NCBI RefSeq assembly: GCF_020181035.1 | Contig: NZ_JAIQYY010000034.1 | Span: forward strand, 1 to 59,192 | Length of the DNA stretch: 59,192 bases | DNA from: Streptomyces sp. CoH27 | GTDB taxonomy: Bacteria; Actinomycetota; Actinomycetes; Streptomycetales; Streptomycetaceae | Direction of reading: 5' to 3' | Shown here: positions 24,156-34,253 of the stretch, piece by piece | Layout: each line of letters begins with the position of its first letter | Numbering within the stretch: position 1 is the stretch's first letter | The notes under the pieces: generated by a model | Told to the model about the DNA's origin: nothing | The model's input: the letters and a program-made list of their open reading frames with translations, nothing else | The model's database searches: none | Made by a program: the position numbers and the translations under genes

Positions 24156-26515
24156 CTACTGCCGGGCCATGTGCATGTGCACCTCGCTGTGGATGTCGGT
24201 GAGGAGTTCGCCGGACAGGTTCACGGTGACGGTGTGGAGGGTGCCGGTGAACCGGAAGGGGGACGCGTAGTCGGGTGTCACCGGGGAGCCCGGATTGGCG
24301 CCGCACGTCATGCCGCCGGGGTTGAAGGCGACGGGCGTGGTGATCGGGATGCCCGCCTCGCCGACCAGGGTCTGGTCGACGTAGAGCTGTGCCTTGCCCG
24401 GTGTGCCCTTGCCGTGGGCGATGTCCGCTTCTCCGGTCGGTTCGAACTCGAAGCGTAGCTGATGGCGGCCCTCGGGGACGGGCTCCCTGGAGGAGACGCC
24501 ATGCGTCTCCCGGCGCACGTAGTTGTGTGCATAGTGCAGTCGCTGGTCCTTCATGTAGAGCGCCCAGCCGCCGGCGCTGGTGCCCTGGGAGAGCAGGACG
24601 CCCTCGGCGCCGCCGGCGGGGATCTCCACGTCGGCCGTGATGCTGTACGGGCGGTTGAGCACGCGCGGGGCGACCGCCGCGGGGAGCGTCTCGGTGCCGG
24701 GCCGGAAGGTGTAGCTGGTCCGGTCCTTCGTGATCTGCGGGCGCACCAGCATCATCCGCTGCACCCCACTGCCGTCGATGGGGAGCACGCCGTACGTGCC
24801 GGCCTCCGCGTACCACAGGGAGATCAGCTCGATGAGCTTGTCGCGGTGGTCGGCGGCCAGGTCGCGGGTCTCGGCGATGTCCTCGTCGATGTGGTACAGC
24901 TCCCAGTGGTGGGCGTCCAGGTCGCTCAGCTGCTCCGCGCTGATCGGGGTCCCGAACGGCTTGCCGGCCTCGGCGAACGAGGGGCCCGGCCAGGGGCAGA
25001 CGGCACGCCAGCCGTCGTGGTCGATGGCCCGGTGGCCGAGCATCTCGAAGTACTGGGTGCGATGGCGGGTGGGCGCCGAGGCGTCGTCGAAGGTGTAGGC
25101 CAGGCTGACGCCGTGCAGCGGGGACTGGGGGATGCCCCTGATGGTGGCCAGCGGCTCGATGCCGAGCACGTCCAGGACGGTGGGGACCATGTCGATGATG
25201 TGCGCGTACTGGCTGCGGATCTCGCCGCGGGACTTGAAGCCCTTCGGCCAGTGGACCAGGAAGGGGTCGCTCACGCCACCTCGGTAGGTTTCGCGCTTCC
25301 ACCGGCGGAAGGGGGTGTTGCCCGCCCAGGTCCAGCCCCACGGGTAGTGGTTGAAGGTGCTGGTGCCGCCGAGGTCGTCGATGTACCGGAGGCTCTCCTC
25401 CAGCGGCTCGGGGGCGTTGTTGAAGAACTGAAGCTCGTTGGTGGTCCCGGTCACGCCGCCCTCCGCGCTGGCCCCGTTGTCGGAGACCACCATGATCAGT
25501 GTGTTGTCGTACTCGCCGATCTCTTTGAGGAAGGCGATGAGGCGGCCGATGTGGTGGTCGGTGTGGGTGAGGAATCCGGCGTAGACCTCCATCATGCGCG
25601 CGGCCAGGCGCCGCGCGTCCGGACTGAGGGAATCCCACTCCGGTACGTCGGGGTCATGCGGGAGAGCCGGGCGTCGGCCGGTACGACGCCGAGTTGCTTC
25701 TGCCGGTCGAAGGTGTACTCGCGGTAGGCGTCCCAGCCGTCGTCGAGACGACCCTGATAGTTGTCCGCCCACTCCTTCGGCACGTGGTGCGGAGCGTGCG
25801 TGGCACCGGTGCAGAAGTACAGATGGAAGGGCTTGTCCGGGGCGACCTGCTTGGCGTCGGCGATGAACGTCGTCGCCTTGTCGGCAAGGTCGGCGGTCAG
25901 GTGGTAGCCCTGCTCGGGCGTGGCGGGCGGATCCACCTGGTGGTTGTCGTACACCAGGTCCGGATACCACTGGCTGGTGTCCCCGCCCAGGAAGCCTTAG
26001 AACCGCTCGAACCCTCGTCCCAGCGGCCAGCGGTCGTACGGCCCGGCCGCGGACTCGTACTCGGAGGGTACGAGGTGCCACTTGCCGACCATGTAGGTGT
26101 TGTAGCCGTGCTGCTGCACCATCTCGGAGAGCATGCCGTTCTCGAAAGGTATCTGCCCGTTGTACCCCGGATAGCCGGTGGACAGCTCGGTGACCGCCGC
26201 CATCGCGTTCGCGTGATGGTTGCGGCCCGTGACGATGCAGGAGCGTGACGGTGAACAGAGCGCCGTCGTGTGCATGTTGTTGTACAGCAACCCGTTCGCC
26301 GCCAACGCGTCCAGATGCGGCGTCTCGATCGGACTGCCGTAACAGCCGAACTGACCGAACCCTGTGTTGTCCAGCACGATGAACAGCACGTTCGGCTCCC
26401 CGGGTACGGCTCGCCGCGGCTGGGGCCAGGCCGGGGTCGACTCCTCTGCGGTCCGCCCGATCGTCCCGGGGAAGGCGGTGCCCGGCTTGTACTCGGTCCA
26501 TTGGGGTTGCGACAT
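24156..26515 (-). pseudogene. Arylsulfatase, inactivated by a nonsense codon and a frameshift
   Basis: A family-length arylsulfatase (about 786 residues when repaired). The N-terminal part has LFIVLDNTGFGQFGCYG (metal-binding Asp) and the sulfatase signature CSPSRSCIVTGRN with the Cys (about 87) that is converted to formylglycine. Further on are GKWHL, HAPHH and VVSDNGASAEGG, then a C-terminal beta domain. Two lesions: TAA at 25997-25999, where the family has a Tyr after GFERF, and a one-base deletion near 25660 in a G run. The expected length is otherwise preserved, so decay is recent or the indel is an error. Start 26515 is the Met of MSQPQWTEYKPG. Confidence 0.85.
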
Positions 26516-26780
26516 CTCGCACGGCCTCCGTCCTCGATCATGCCCAGGTCGGGATTCCTCGCATGCGGGCATCGCGATGCCCCGGAGAACAACACGCCGT
26601 TTGACGCTAAGAACGGTGCCACGGGGCGCGTTCGCTGCCCTGGCGTCTCTCGGGACGCTGCGACGGCACAGAACCCACACTAGACTTGGGAAAGAGGCCT
26701 TGCCACCAGAGTGGACGCTCGTGCCTCCGCGCATCTCCCGTCCCTGAGGACGCCCTCGGGTGAGAGGTCTGGGAGGACGC

Positions 26781-27128
26781 ATGCACCTCAAGGGGCAGGA
26801 AGCGCCCCGGCCCAACACGGGAAGCGCCGCCCGGGACCAACTGGCCAACGAGCGCACATACTTGGCCTGGCTGCGCACCGGGATCAGCGTGGCCGCCCTC
26901 GGCGTCGCGGTGGCGAAGTTCGCTCCGCACCGAGGCGCTCACGCCGTCGCCGCGGGGCTGATCCTGCTCTTCGCCGGACTGCTGGTCTCGGCCTACGGAA
27001 CGTGGCGTTACCGGGCCGTCGAACGGCAGTTGGACGCCGGATTCTTCGCCCCTGCGGGTTCCGGCGCCATTCTCACGGCCACTGTCGTCACCCTGCTCGC
27101 CCTGATCTCCGTCCTGGTCCTCATCTGA
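26781..27128 (+). CDS. DUF202 (YidH-type) membrane protein
   Basis: A 115-residue integral membrane protein with three helices. The family motif NERTYLAWLRTGIS opens helix 1, then AAGLILLFAGLLVSAYGTW, then TATVVTLLALISVLVLI at the C-terminus. ATG 26781 is chosen for GGGAGG just upstream; an earlier GTG at 26760 is in frame. It is followed after 32 bp by the HdeD-like gene, probably as an operon. Function unknown; DUF202 is a small inner-membrane family. Confidence 0.88.
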   Translation: MHLKGQEAPRPNTGSAARDQLANERTYLAWLRTGISVAALGVAVAKFAPHRGAHAVAAGLILLFAGLLVSAYGTWRYRAVERQLDAGFFAPAGSGAILTATVVTLLALISVLVLI

Positions 27129-27160
27129 CCGTTCAACCCCACGAGAATGAGGTGGATGAC

Positions 27161-27844
27161 ATGACATTCCCGTCCGATGCGGCGGGCAACCGTCCGCCGA
27201 GCGAGACTCCGCGCCAGGGCACGCCTCTGGGCGACGAAAACCTGACAGCCGTGGCGAACCTCGGCTGGCAGGCCCTGTTCACCATCGGCCTGGCATCGAT
27301 AGCCCTGGGCGTGGTCGTCCTGGCATGGCCGGGTGAGACACTGCGCGTCGTCGGCATTGCCTTCGGCGTCTACCTGCTGGTCATCGGCGTCTTCCAACTG
27401 GCCGCGACCTTCGGCGCGCACGTGCCCGCGCATCTGCGGGCACTGCACTTCATCACCGGCGCGCTGTGTGTGCTGCTCGGGCTCGTCTGCTTCCGGGGCA
27501 CCCTGGAATCGATCCTGCTGCTCGCCCTCTGGATCGGCTTCGGCTGGCTGCTGCGCGGCGTCATGATGACGACGGCCGCGGCATCGTCCCGCGACATGCC
27601 GGGCCGCGGCCGGATGCTGACCCTGGGGATCATCACTCTGCTCGCGGGCGTCGTGGTGATTGTCATGCCGTTCGGCTCGATCGGCGCGCTCACCCTGGTG
27701 GCCGGCATCATGGCCATCGTCGTGGGTGTCGTCGAGGTGTTCCACGCCATCCAACTCCGGGTCGAAACCGGCCACCTTGCCGAGGGCAAACCCACGAGGC
27801 CACGGCGGTCCCTGTTCCACATGCACCCTCACCCTCAGCACTGA
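27161..27844 (+). CDS. HdeD-family membrane protein
   Basis: A 227-residue protein with six predicted helices in three hairpins (e.g. GLASIALGVVVLAWPGETL, ITGALCVLLGLVCFRGTLES, GIITLLAGVVVIVMPFGSIG). The repeated 'WP/MP' turn after every odd helix is the pattern of HdeD/DUF308 proteins. N- and C-termini are polar, with a His-rich end (HMHPHPQH). It probably shares a transcript with the DUF202 gene. HdeD relates to acid stress in E. coli; the role here is unknown. Confidence 0.9.
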   Translation: MTFPSDAAGNRPPSETPRQGTPLGDENLTAVANLGWQALFTIGLASIALGVVVLAWPGETLRVVGIAFGVYLLVIGVFQLAATFGAHVPAHLRALHFITGALCVLLGLVCFRGTLESILLLALWIGFGWLLRGVMMTTAAASSRDMPGRGRMLTLGIITLLAGVVVIVMPFGSIGALTLVAGIMAIVVGVVEVFHAIQLRVETGHLAEGKPTRPRRSLFHMHPHPQH

Positions 27845-28157
27845 CAATCGGAGATCCGGCCGTCCGGCCCTCGCGCCCGCCCGCCGACCAGACGCCGTGA
27901 CAACGGGATTGAGGGCCGACGAGGCGTTGGCCGCATGACTGCCGTCCGTCCCTTCTGCCCGCCGGACGGCTGACGTTCCACGACGTCCGCCGACGGGCAG
28001 ACACATCTCGGCTCCCCGGGTGACGATGAACGCACGGCAGTTGTCGGCAGTGAACCCGACGGTGTGACGCGCCATGCTCCGAGCAACAGAAGATCCCAGG
28101 TCGGCGGCTATCTGGCCTGGCGTCTCTCGGAGCCGCCTTCGGGATTGAACCCGCGGA
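27845..28157. other. Intergenic stretch without recognised gene
   Basis: Between the HdeD gene and the hairpin that ends the Rv1733c-like gene. Open frames exist on both strands but none has a family match or a convincing ribosome binding site. Confidence 0.5.
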
Positions 28158-28192
28158 GCTCGGCCGGGCGGGGAGCCGCCCGGCGGCCGAGC
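28158..28192 (-). terminator. Hairpin after the Rv1733c-like gene
   Basis: GCTCGGCC and GGGCGG pair with CCGCCC and GGCCGAGC, with a 3-nt bulge on one side and a 4-nt loop. It lies 33 bp after the stop at 28225; GC-rich with no U-tract. Confidence 0.6.
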
Positions 28193-28224
28193 CACGCGGA
28201 CGGGCGGATCGGCCTCGGCCCGCA

Positions 28225-28797
28225 TCAGCCGGTCCGGTGGCCCCAGCGGGGCTCGACCAGGTCCCACTCCCGGTCCCAGCGGGCCAGGCGCCGCCGGTCG
28301 AGCCAGACCCGCCCGAGTGCTCCCGCCCCGTACACCGGGGCGGCGACGGCCAAGCCGGCCGCGGCGCCGAAGAGAGCGGCCTCCACCGCGCCCTCGGCGG
28401 GGTCCGTGGGCTTCGAAAGGGCGAGCCTGCCGTGGTCGTCCTGCCAGGCCGCCACACGGGAGCCGACTCGCAGTCCGCTGTCGACCAGGGTGCTGCCGGT
28501 GCGGGAGGTGCCGTCCGGTGCGGTCCAGCGCACCTGCGCCGGGACCAGGCCGTCCGTCGTCCAGGCCGCCGACGCACCATGCGGCGCGTCGGCGAGCAGC
28601 ACCGCACGGACAGCATGCTGGTGTGCGCGCTGCTGCGCGAACACCTCCCCGGCGGCACGCGCCGTCAGCACTCCGGTGACGGCCCCGCCGACCACGGCCA
28701 TGACCCAGATCGCCAGGATGATCCAGGCCTCCACGAGGTCCTCGCGGCGCCGCAGCGGATTGCTCCGCCAACGCCACAGCCGCTTCTTCGCGTCCAT
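28225..28797 (-). CDS. Rv1733c-like two-helix membrane protein
   Basis: A 190-residue membrane protein of the Rv1733c family, a conserved DosR-regulon protein. It has a basic N-terminus with RLWRWRSNPLRRREDLVEAW, helix 1 (about 25-45), and an outside domain of about 90 residues with VRWTAPDGTSRTGSTLVD. Helix 2 (about 140-165) is followed by the family C-terminus RRLARWDREWDLVEPRWG. Met 28797 is chosen for the family N-terminus and GAGGAGG upstream; the frame is open further but without homology. A perfect dormancy-box palindrome lies 94 bp upstream. Confidence 0.9.
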   Translation of the reverse strand: MDAKKRLWRWRSNPLRRREDLVEAWIILAIWVMAVVGGAVTGVLTARAAGEVFAQQRAHQHAVRAVLLADAPHGASAAWTTDGLVPAQVRWTAPDGTSRTGSTLVDSGLRVGSRVAAWQDDHGRLALSKPTDPAEGAVEAALFGAAAGLAVAAPVYGAGALGRVWLDRRRLARWDREWDLVEPRWGHRTG

Positions 28798-28884
28798 CGG
28801 GCGGCACCTCCTCGTATGCGGCGACGCCTCTGACGCTGCCCTTTGCGGCCTCACTGCCACAGGGGCCGACGGGACCTCGACGGA

Positions 28885-28898
28885 GGGCCGTACGGCCC
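28885..28898 (-). promoter_or_regulatory. Dormancy-box palindrome 4 (Rv1733c-like gene)
   Basis: GGGCCGTACGGCCC, a perfect 14-bp palindrome centred 94 bp before the Rv1733c-like start. Confidence 0.6.
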
Positions 28899-29198
28899 GA
28901 CGTCCCGCCCGGGAAGAGCCATGGGGCCCAGCAGATGGTGTGTGAAGTCGTGTGTGCATGCCGAAGACCTTCCTCAGCCCCGCGGCCTGCAGCGGCGGAA
29001 GCCCCCACTCCCGGTGACCAGTCGCAGGTGGCCCCGCTGGGGGCGGGGGCCAGCGTCCGGTTGCGCACGCGGCACATTGATGTGCGGGTGCGCGTCGAAC
29101 CTTGCACGGTGACGGACGCCGGATCACGGTCTGACGGCGGCCGGGGCGGGGCGAGTGTCGTGGTACTCGCACCGCCCCGGCCATTTCTCGTATGCCGC
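28899..29198. other. Intergenic stretch without recognised gene
   Basis: From the dormancy box to the end of the PNPOx-like gene. No frame shows family similarity; it probably holds the Rv1733c promoter and the PNPOx-like gene's terminator. Confidence 0.4.
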
Positions 29199-29636
29199 TC
29201 AAGCAGTCTCCGTGAGCAGTACGCCCATGACCAGTTCGGGACGGATGCGGACCGCGTGGTCCATGCCTTGCTGTGGCACCCAGGGATTCACCATGCTGCG
29301 TATGCGCGCCAGTTCGGCGGGGTCGGTGACCAGGCAGGCGTAACCGGTGACCACCACGGTCCAGCCGAGACGCGTGTCCGGGTCGATGGCGTCGGCCGCG
29401 TAGGCGACGACCACACCGGTGCTGTCGGCCTCACAGGCCTGTGAGGTCAGAGCCGCGCCCTCGTGTGTACGGATCACGATGTCACCGTCGTCCAGGACGT
29501 GGTTGACCGGGCGGACGGCGGGCAGCGCCTGCCGGGTGAAGACGATCCGGCCCAGGGGCACGCTGCCGAGTAGGCGCAGTGCCTCGGTCCGGTCGAGGTC
29601 GACGCGGTGGTGCGGTGGATCGGGGGGACAGATCAT
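29199..29636 (-). CDS. Pyridoxamine 5'-phosphate oxidase-like flavoprotein
   Basis: A 145-residue split-barrel protein of the PNPOx-like superfamily (FMN or F420 binding). Seen: RTEALRLLGSVPLGRIVF at the start, LPAVRPVNHVLDDGDIVIRT (the usual RPVN..... strand), and GWTVVVTGYACLVTDPAELA. Small PNPOx-like proteins are frequent in DosR-type regulons. The ATG at 29636 is chosen because homology begins just after it; a GTG at 29693 in frame is possible. It lies downstream of the pyruvate phosphate dikinase gene and probably shares its promoter. The substrate is unknown. Confidence 0.87.
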   Translation of the reverse strand: MICPPDPPHHRVDLDRTEALRLLGSVPLGRIVFTRQALPAVRPVNHVLDDGDIVIRTHEGAALTSQACEADSTGVVVAYAADAIDPDTRLGWTVVVTGYACLVTDPAELARIRSMVNPWVPQQGMDHAVRIRPELVMGVLLTETA

Positions 29637-29747
29637 GGCTGGCTTCTCTGTGCCTGCGCGGCTTTCTGACTCCACTGTTTTCCATGGCCCCACCCCTCAC
29701 CAGTGCCGTTCGGTCCTCGGGAACAAGCCAGTCGTCCCTGGGCGCGC

Positions 29748-32434
29748 TCACCTGCTGTCGCCCGTGTCGATCCCGCCCAGTGCGGCCCTGCCTGCCTCCA
29801 GTCGGGCTACCGGGATCCGGAACGGGGAGCAGGAGACGTAGTCCAGTCCGGCGGTGTGGAAGAAGTGGATCGACTCCGGGTCGCCGCCGTGCTCGCCGTA
29901 GACGCCGGTCTCCAGGCCGGGCCGGACGGCGCGGCCCTCCTCGACGGCGATCCGGACGAGTCGGCCCACACCCTCGCGGTCGAGTGTCTCGAACGGTGAG
30001 GCGGCGAAGACGCCCTTGTCGAGGTACGCCGAGAAGAACGCGGCCTCCACGTCGTCGCGTGAGAAGCCCCAGGTGGTCTGGGTGAGGTCGTTGGTGCCGA
30101 AGGAGAAGAACTCCGCCTCCTCGGCGATCCGGCCGGCCGTGAGCGCGGCCCGTGGCAGCTCGATCATCGTGCCGGCGGGACAGTGGACGGCATACCGGTC
30201 TCCGCCCCGACCTCGGCCAGCACCTGCTCCACCTGCTCACGGGTGAGCCGCAGTTCCTCGACGGCTCCGACGAGCGGCGCCATGATCTCCGCCCGCGGGG
30301 AGCCCCCGGCCCGCGTGCGCTCGACCACGGCTTCGGCGACGGCCCGGACCTGCATGGCGATGAGGCCCGGCACCACCAGCCCGAGCCGCACGCCCCGCAG
30401 CCCCAGCATCGGGTTCGCCTCGTGCATCCGGTTCACAGCCTCCAGCAACTCCACGTCGTGAGTGTCCGGTTGACCACCCGCGGCCCTGTCGGAGGCGACG
30501 CGGACGGCGAGTTCGGTGCGGTCGGGCAGGAACTCGTGCAGCGGTGGGTCGAGCAGCCTGATGGTGACCGGCAGGCCGTCCATCGCCTCCAGGATGGCAG
30601 CGAAGTCCCGTCGCTGGAGCGGCAGAAGAGCCGCCAGCGCCTGCTCTCGTCCGGTGGCGGTTCGGGTCAGGATCATCTCCTCGACCAGCTTGCGCCGCTC
30701 GCCGAGGAACATGTGCTCGGTGCGGCACAGCCCGATGCCCTGCGCCCCGAACCGCCGGGCCCGCGCCGCGTCCTCCGGCGTGTCGGCATTGGCCCGCACC
30801 TCCAACCTCCTTACCGCATCGGCGTGTTCCAGGGCACGGGCGACCGCCGCAACCACACTGTCCGCCTGCTCACCGGACTCCAGATACCGCATCGTGGCGG
30901 AGGCGACGAGCGGAACCGCGCCCGCGTACACGGCACCGGTGGAGCCGTCCACCGAGAGGACGGTGCCCTCCTCGACGACCGTGCCGTCGAGGGTGGTCAG
31001 TCGCCGGGCCTCGGTGTTGACGGCGACGTCCTGAGCGCCGCACACGCAGACGCGGCCCATCCCACGCGCTACGACGGCCGCGTGGCTCGTCTTGCCGCCC
31101 CTGCTGGTCAGCACCGCCTGGGCGACGACCATGCCGGGCAGATCGTCGGGTGTGCTCTCCTCGCGTACGAGCACCACCTGGTCACCGGCCGCGGCTCGCC
31201 GTACCGCCTCCGCGGAGTCGAAGACGGCCGCACCGGCTGCGGCGCCAGGGGAGGCGGGTACGCCGTGGGCGAGCGCCGCGCCGGCCTTGTCGGTGTCGAA
31301 GCGGGGGAACATCAGTCGGCCGAATTGTTCACCGTGCACCCGGTTCAGGCCCTCGTCGGCCGTGACGAGCCCCTCGCTGGCCAGTTCCGCGGCGATGGCG
31401 AAGGCGGCTTCGGCGGTGCGTTTGCCGATCCGGGTCTGCAGCATCCACAGCGTGCCGCGCTCGATGGTGAACTCGATGTCGCACAGGTCGCGGTAGTGCC
31501 GCTCCAGCGTCTGCGCGTGGTCCCGCAGCTGCCGGTAGGAGCGCGGGTCCAGCCGCTCCAGCGCGGAGAGGGGCACGGTGTCACGGATGCCGGCGACGAC
31601 GTCCTCGCCCTGGGCGTTCGGCAGGTAGTCGCCGTACAGGCCGGGCTGTCCGGTGGCCGGGTCGCGGGTGAAGGCGACGCCGCTGCCGGAGTCGGGGCCG
31701 AGGTTGCCGAACACCATGCGCTGCACGGTGACCGCGGTACCGAGATCGTCGGGGATGTGCTCGCGCCGCCGGTACACGCGGGCCCGCCCGGCGTTCCAGG
31801 ACCGGAACACGGCGAGGACCGCCTCCTGAAGCTGCTGTGCGGGGGACTGCGGGAAGGCGCGGCCGGTCTCGTCGCGGATCAGCTGCTTGTACGTCTCCAC
31901 CAGCCAGGTGAGGTCGGAGGCGTCGAGGTGGACGTCGTCAGGAGCCTCGCGGGCCTCCTTGAACAGCGTCAGAGCCTCGTCGAACAGGGCCGGGTCGACA
32001 CCCATCACCGTGCTGCCGAACATCTGGAGAAGCCGGCGGTAGGAATCCCAGGCGAAACGCTCCGCACCGGACACCCTGGCCAGGCCGAGCACGGAGGCGT
32101 CGTTCAGGCCGATGCCGAGGACGGTCTCCATCATGCCGGGCATGGAGAACCGCGCCCCGGAGCGAACGGAGACCAGCAGCGGATCGTCTGGCTGCCCCAG
32201 CCGCCTCCCGGTGGTCGTCTCCAGCGCCGTCAGGTGCCGGGAGATCTCCGCCGACAGGCCCTCCGGCTCCTCACCGGTGGCGAGGAAGGCCCGGCAGGCC
32301 TCGGTGGTGACGGTGAACCCGGGCGGCACTGGCAGGCCGAGCCGGGTCATCTCGGCCAGGTTGGCGCCCTTGCCGCCGAGCAGGTCGGCCATGTTCCGGT
32401 CGCCGTCCTGGAAGTCGTACACATAACGGACCAT
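29748..32434 (-). pseudogene. ppdK: Pyruvate phosphate dikinase, frameshifted, catalytic Cys replaced
   Basis: PPDK interconverts pyruvate, ATP and Pi with PEP, AMP and PPi. The first 745 residues or so are intact: the N-terminal ATP-grasp domain (GGKGANLAEMTRLGLPVPPGF, SVRSGARFSMPGMMETV), the phospho-His domain GGKTSHAAVVARGMG (His about 451), and part of the PEP-binding barrel (RTEHMF). A one-base deletion at about 30194-30197 then shifts the frame. The rest (MIELPRAALTAGRIAEEAEF, FFSFGTNDLTQTTWG, CSPFRIPVARLEAG) continues in another frame to 29748. In the C-terminal motif the usual CGEHGG is YGEHGG: the general-acid Cys is Tyr. Repaired length (895) is normal. Confidence 0.9.
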
Positions 32435-32527
32435 GGCGGCACATCTCGGGCTGTACGGCGGTCTGCGTACGGTTCCAGCGTCGGACGGGAGAGGGCCGCC
32501 GGGGAGGTGCTCTCGGCCCCGCTGACC

Positions 32528-32541
32528 GGGCCGATTGGCCC
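32528..32541 (-). promoter_or_regulatory. Dormancy-box palindrome 5 (ppdK)
   Basis: GGGCCGATTGGCCC, with symmetric arms and CC/CC-GG flanks, centred 100 bp before the ppdK start. Confidence 0.6.
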
Positions 32542-32567
32542 CGGAGCAGGTGAGCCGACGGTGGGTG

Positions 32568-32645
32568 GTCCGCTTCGGACTCATCCAGCGGCGCATGGCC
32601 GGATGGGACGAGGAGTGGAGGCGGATCGGGCCACGGTGGGGAGAC
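32568..32645 (+). pseudogene. Rv1733c-like C-terminal remnant
   Basis: On the plus strand the sequence GLIQRRMAGWDEEWRRIGPR, then WG, matches the C-terminal tail of Rv1733c-like proteins (compare DRRRLARWDREWDLVEPRWG in the intact gene at 28225). Nothing upstream encodes the membrane part. It appears to be the trace of a second Rv1733c-like gene lost near the ppdK promoter. Confidence 0.6.
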
Positions 32646-32696
32646 CTGGGCGGAGGCCGAGACTACCTCCATGGCTGGTGCATGTCCCTTGGAGTT

Positions 32697-33350
32697 TCAC
32701 TCCGCGCCGGCCGCGATGAGTCGGCAGTCCACATCCACCACCCCCTCGACTCCGCGGACCAGGCGCGCGGCGAGAGGAATCCGGGCGGCGTCCCGTACTT
32801 GTCCGGTCAGCGTCGCGATGCCGTCGGTGACCATGATGTGGATGGGCTCGACCGGGGCTGGGAAGAGCGGGTCGACGACATCGCGCCGGATCTCGTCGGC
32901 GAGGTCGTTGTCCGGGCGCAGGAACACCTTCAGGAGGTCCCCCCGGCTGACCACGCCGTCGAGCACACCCTCGCTGTTCACGACAGGCAGTCGCTTGACG
33001 TGCCGCAGCGCCATGATGCGCGCCGCCTCGGCGAGGGTGGCGTCGGCATGGACGGTGACGGCCGGGGTGCTCATCAGTTCCTTGGCGCACACGCCTCCCG
33101 CCTTGGCGACATCGGACAGCCTCCGCCGCTGGGTGAACCGGTCCGGATCGCTCCCCCGGAATTCCTCCTTGGGCAGCAGGTCGGCCTCGGACACCACACC
33201 CACCACCCGGCCGTCGCCCTCCAGCACGGGCAGGGCACTGACCTGCCACTGCTCCATCCGCTCCACGATGTCCTTGAACAGGGCCTCGCGGCCCACGGCG
33301 ACGACGGCGCGCGTCATCACGTCACTCACCCGGTGCGGACTGCTGTCCAT
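32697..33350 (-). CDS. CBS-CBS-BON protein
   Basis: A 217-residue protein: CBS1 (about 1-65, VSDVMTRAVVAVGREALFKD), CBS2 (about 88-148, MSTPAVTVHADATLAEAA), BON (about 150-210, IMVTDGIATLTGQVRDAA). It is nearly collinear with the protein at 20472-21146 and is a likely paralogue. It follows the broken cyclic-nucleotide-binding gene by 26 bp on the same strand and probably uses the same promoter. Role inferred: adenine-nucleotide sensor; partner unknown. Confidence 0.92.
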   Translation of the reverse strand: MDSSPHRVSDVMTRAVVAVGREALFKDIVERMEQWQVSALPVLEGDGRVVGVVSEADLLPKEEFRGSDPDRFTQRRRLSDVAKAGGVCAKELMSTPAVTVHADATLAEAARIMALRHVKRLPVVNSEGVLDGVVSRGDLLKVFLRPDNDLADEIRRDVVDPLFPAPVEPIHIMVTDGIATLTGQVRDAARIPLAARLVRGVEGVVDVDCRLIAAGAE

Positions 33351-33376
33351 GTCCTCCTCCTCTCAAGTTCGGGCGG

Positions 33377-33833
33377 TCAGATCAGACCGCCGCTGCCGTA
33401 GGGGGCGTAGAGGTCGAGCAGCCGGATTCGGGTGGCGTGCAGCCGCTGAGCCACCACGCTCCCGACCCAGACCGCGATCGCCCGGCCGAACTCGGGGTCC
33501 TCGGCGCATATCACCCGCACGGTCTCGGCGTCGAACACCCACGCCCGTACCGGCCTCGTCGCCACGGCGCCCAGGTGCCAGAGGTACGGCGGAAAGTGCC
33601 AGGACCAGCCAATCAGTTCGCCATGCCCGAGGGTCTCGATGACGGCGGGCCGACGGCCCGGTACGTGCAGGTTGAGGGCGACGGTGCCAGTGCGCACGAT
33701 CCAGAACCGGTCGGCGCGCCCCGCCCTCCTCGAACAGGCGGACCCCGGCATCGAAGGGGACCTCACGGGCGAGACGCATCAGCCGTTCGCGGTGCACGCG
33801 CTCAAGAGCCGCGCTCATGGTGGTGGAAGTCAT
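33377..33833 (-). pseudogene. Cyclic-nucleotide-binding (Crp-like sensor) protein, frameshifted
   Basis: A stand-alone cNMP-binding domain. The N-terminal frame gives MSAALERVHRERLMRLAREV and FDAGVRLFEEGG; the C-terminal frame gives DRFWIVRTGTVALNLHVPGR, ETLGHGELIGWSWHFPPY and VRAWVFDAETVRVICAED. An extra base in the CCCC at 33719-33722 separates the two. Removing it restores about 151 residues. There is no HTH, so it is not a full Crp activator. It is upstream of a CBS-BON gene (26-bp gap), and a weak dormancy-box copy lies 89 bp before its start. Frameshift or sequencing error cannot be told apart here. Confidence 0.78.
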
Positions 33834-33915
33834 CGCACCGGCTCCCTTCGTGGCTTCTACTCCCAGCGTGGGCGTCGTCGGCGCCAGGCACCACAGGTCA
33901 CTCGGGCCCGGCCGG

Positions 33916-33929
33916 GAGCCCTTCGGCCC
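33916..33929 (-). promoter_or_regulatory. Dormancy-box palindrome 6 (cNMP/CBS-BON operon), weak
   Basis: GAGCCCTTCGGCCC, arms GAGCC/GGCCC with one mismatch. Its centre is 89 bp before the cNMP-domain start, the same distance as the stronger sites. Confidence 0.35.
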
Positions 33930-34253
33930 CGAGCCCGACGGGCGGCTGCGCCGCCGGGTCCGCACCGCTCGCAAGAAGCCGCGCAGGCCTCCCGACGCAA
34001 AGAGGGCGTCGGCCGGGCGGTGCTGGACCGGCTGCGCGAGCGGGCGCTGGACCGGCCCTTTCCGCCTGGCACACTCCTGGCGGAGCGCGACCTCGATCCG
34101 GGGTCGGCTTCTCCAGCTGTGGGACCACACCGACCTGACCGTCGTCCTGCACTCGCCCACACTTGGACCGGCCACCCCGACCGTATCCACCGTATCCACC
34201 GGTTCGAACTCGGTACCCCGGCAGCTGGAGAGCGACGTGAGGAGTCCGCCGTC
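33930..34253. other. Stretch without recognised gene
   Basis: Between the weak dormancy box and the MBL-fold remnant. Open frames have no recognised similarity. A 9-bp tandem duplication (GTATCCACC twice) lies near 34184-34201. It may be degraded coding DNA. Confidence 0.4.

Noticed and set aside
34184..34201. Tandem repeat GTATCCACC x2
   Set aside because: Only two copies; too short to call a repeat element or iteron.
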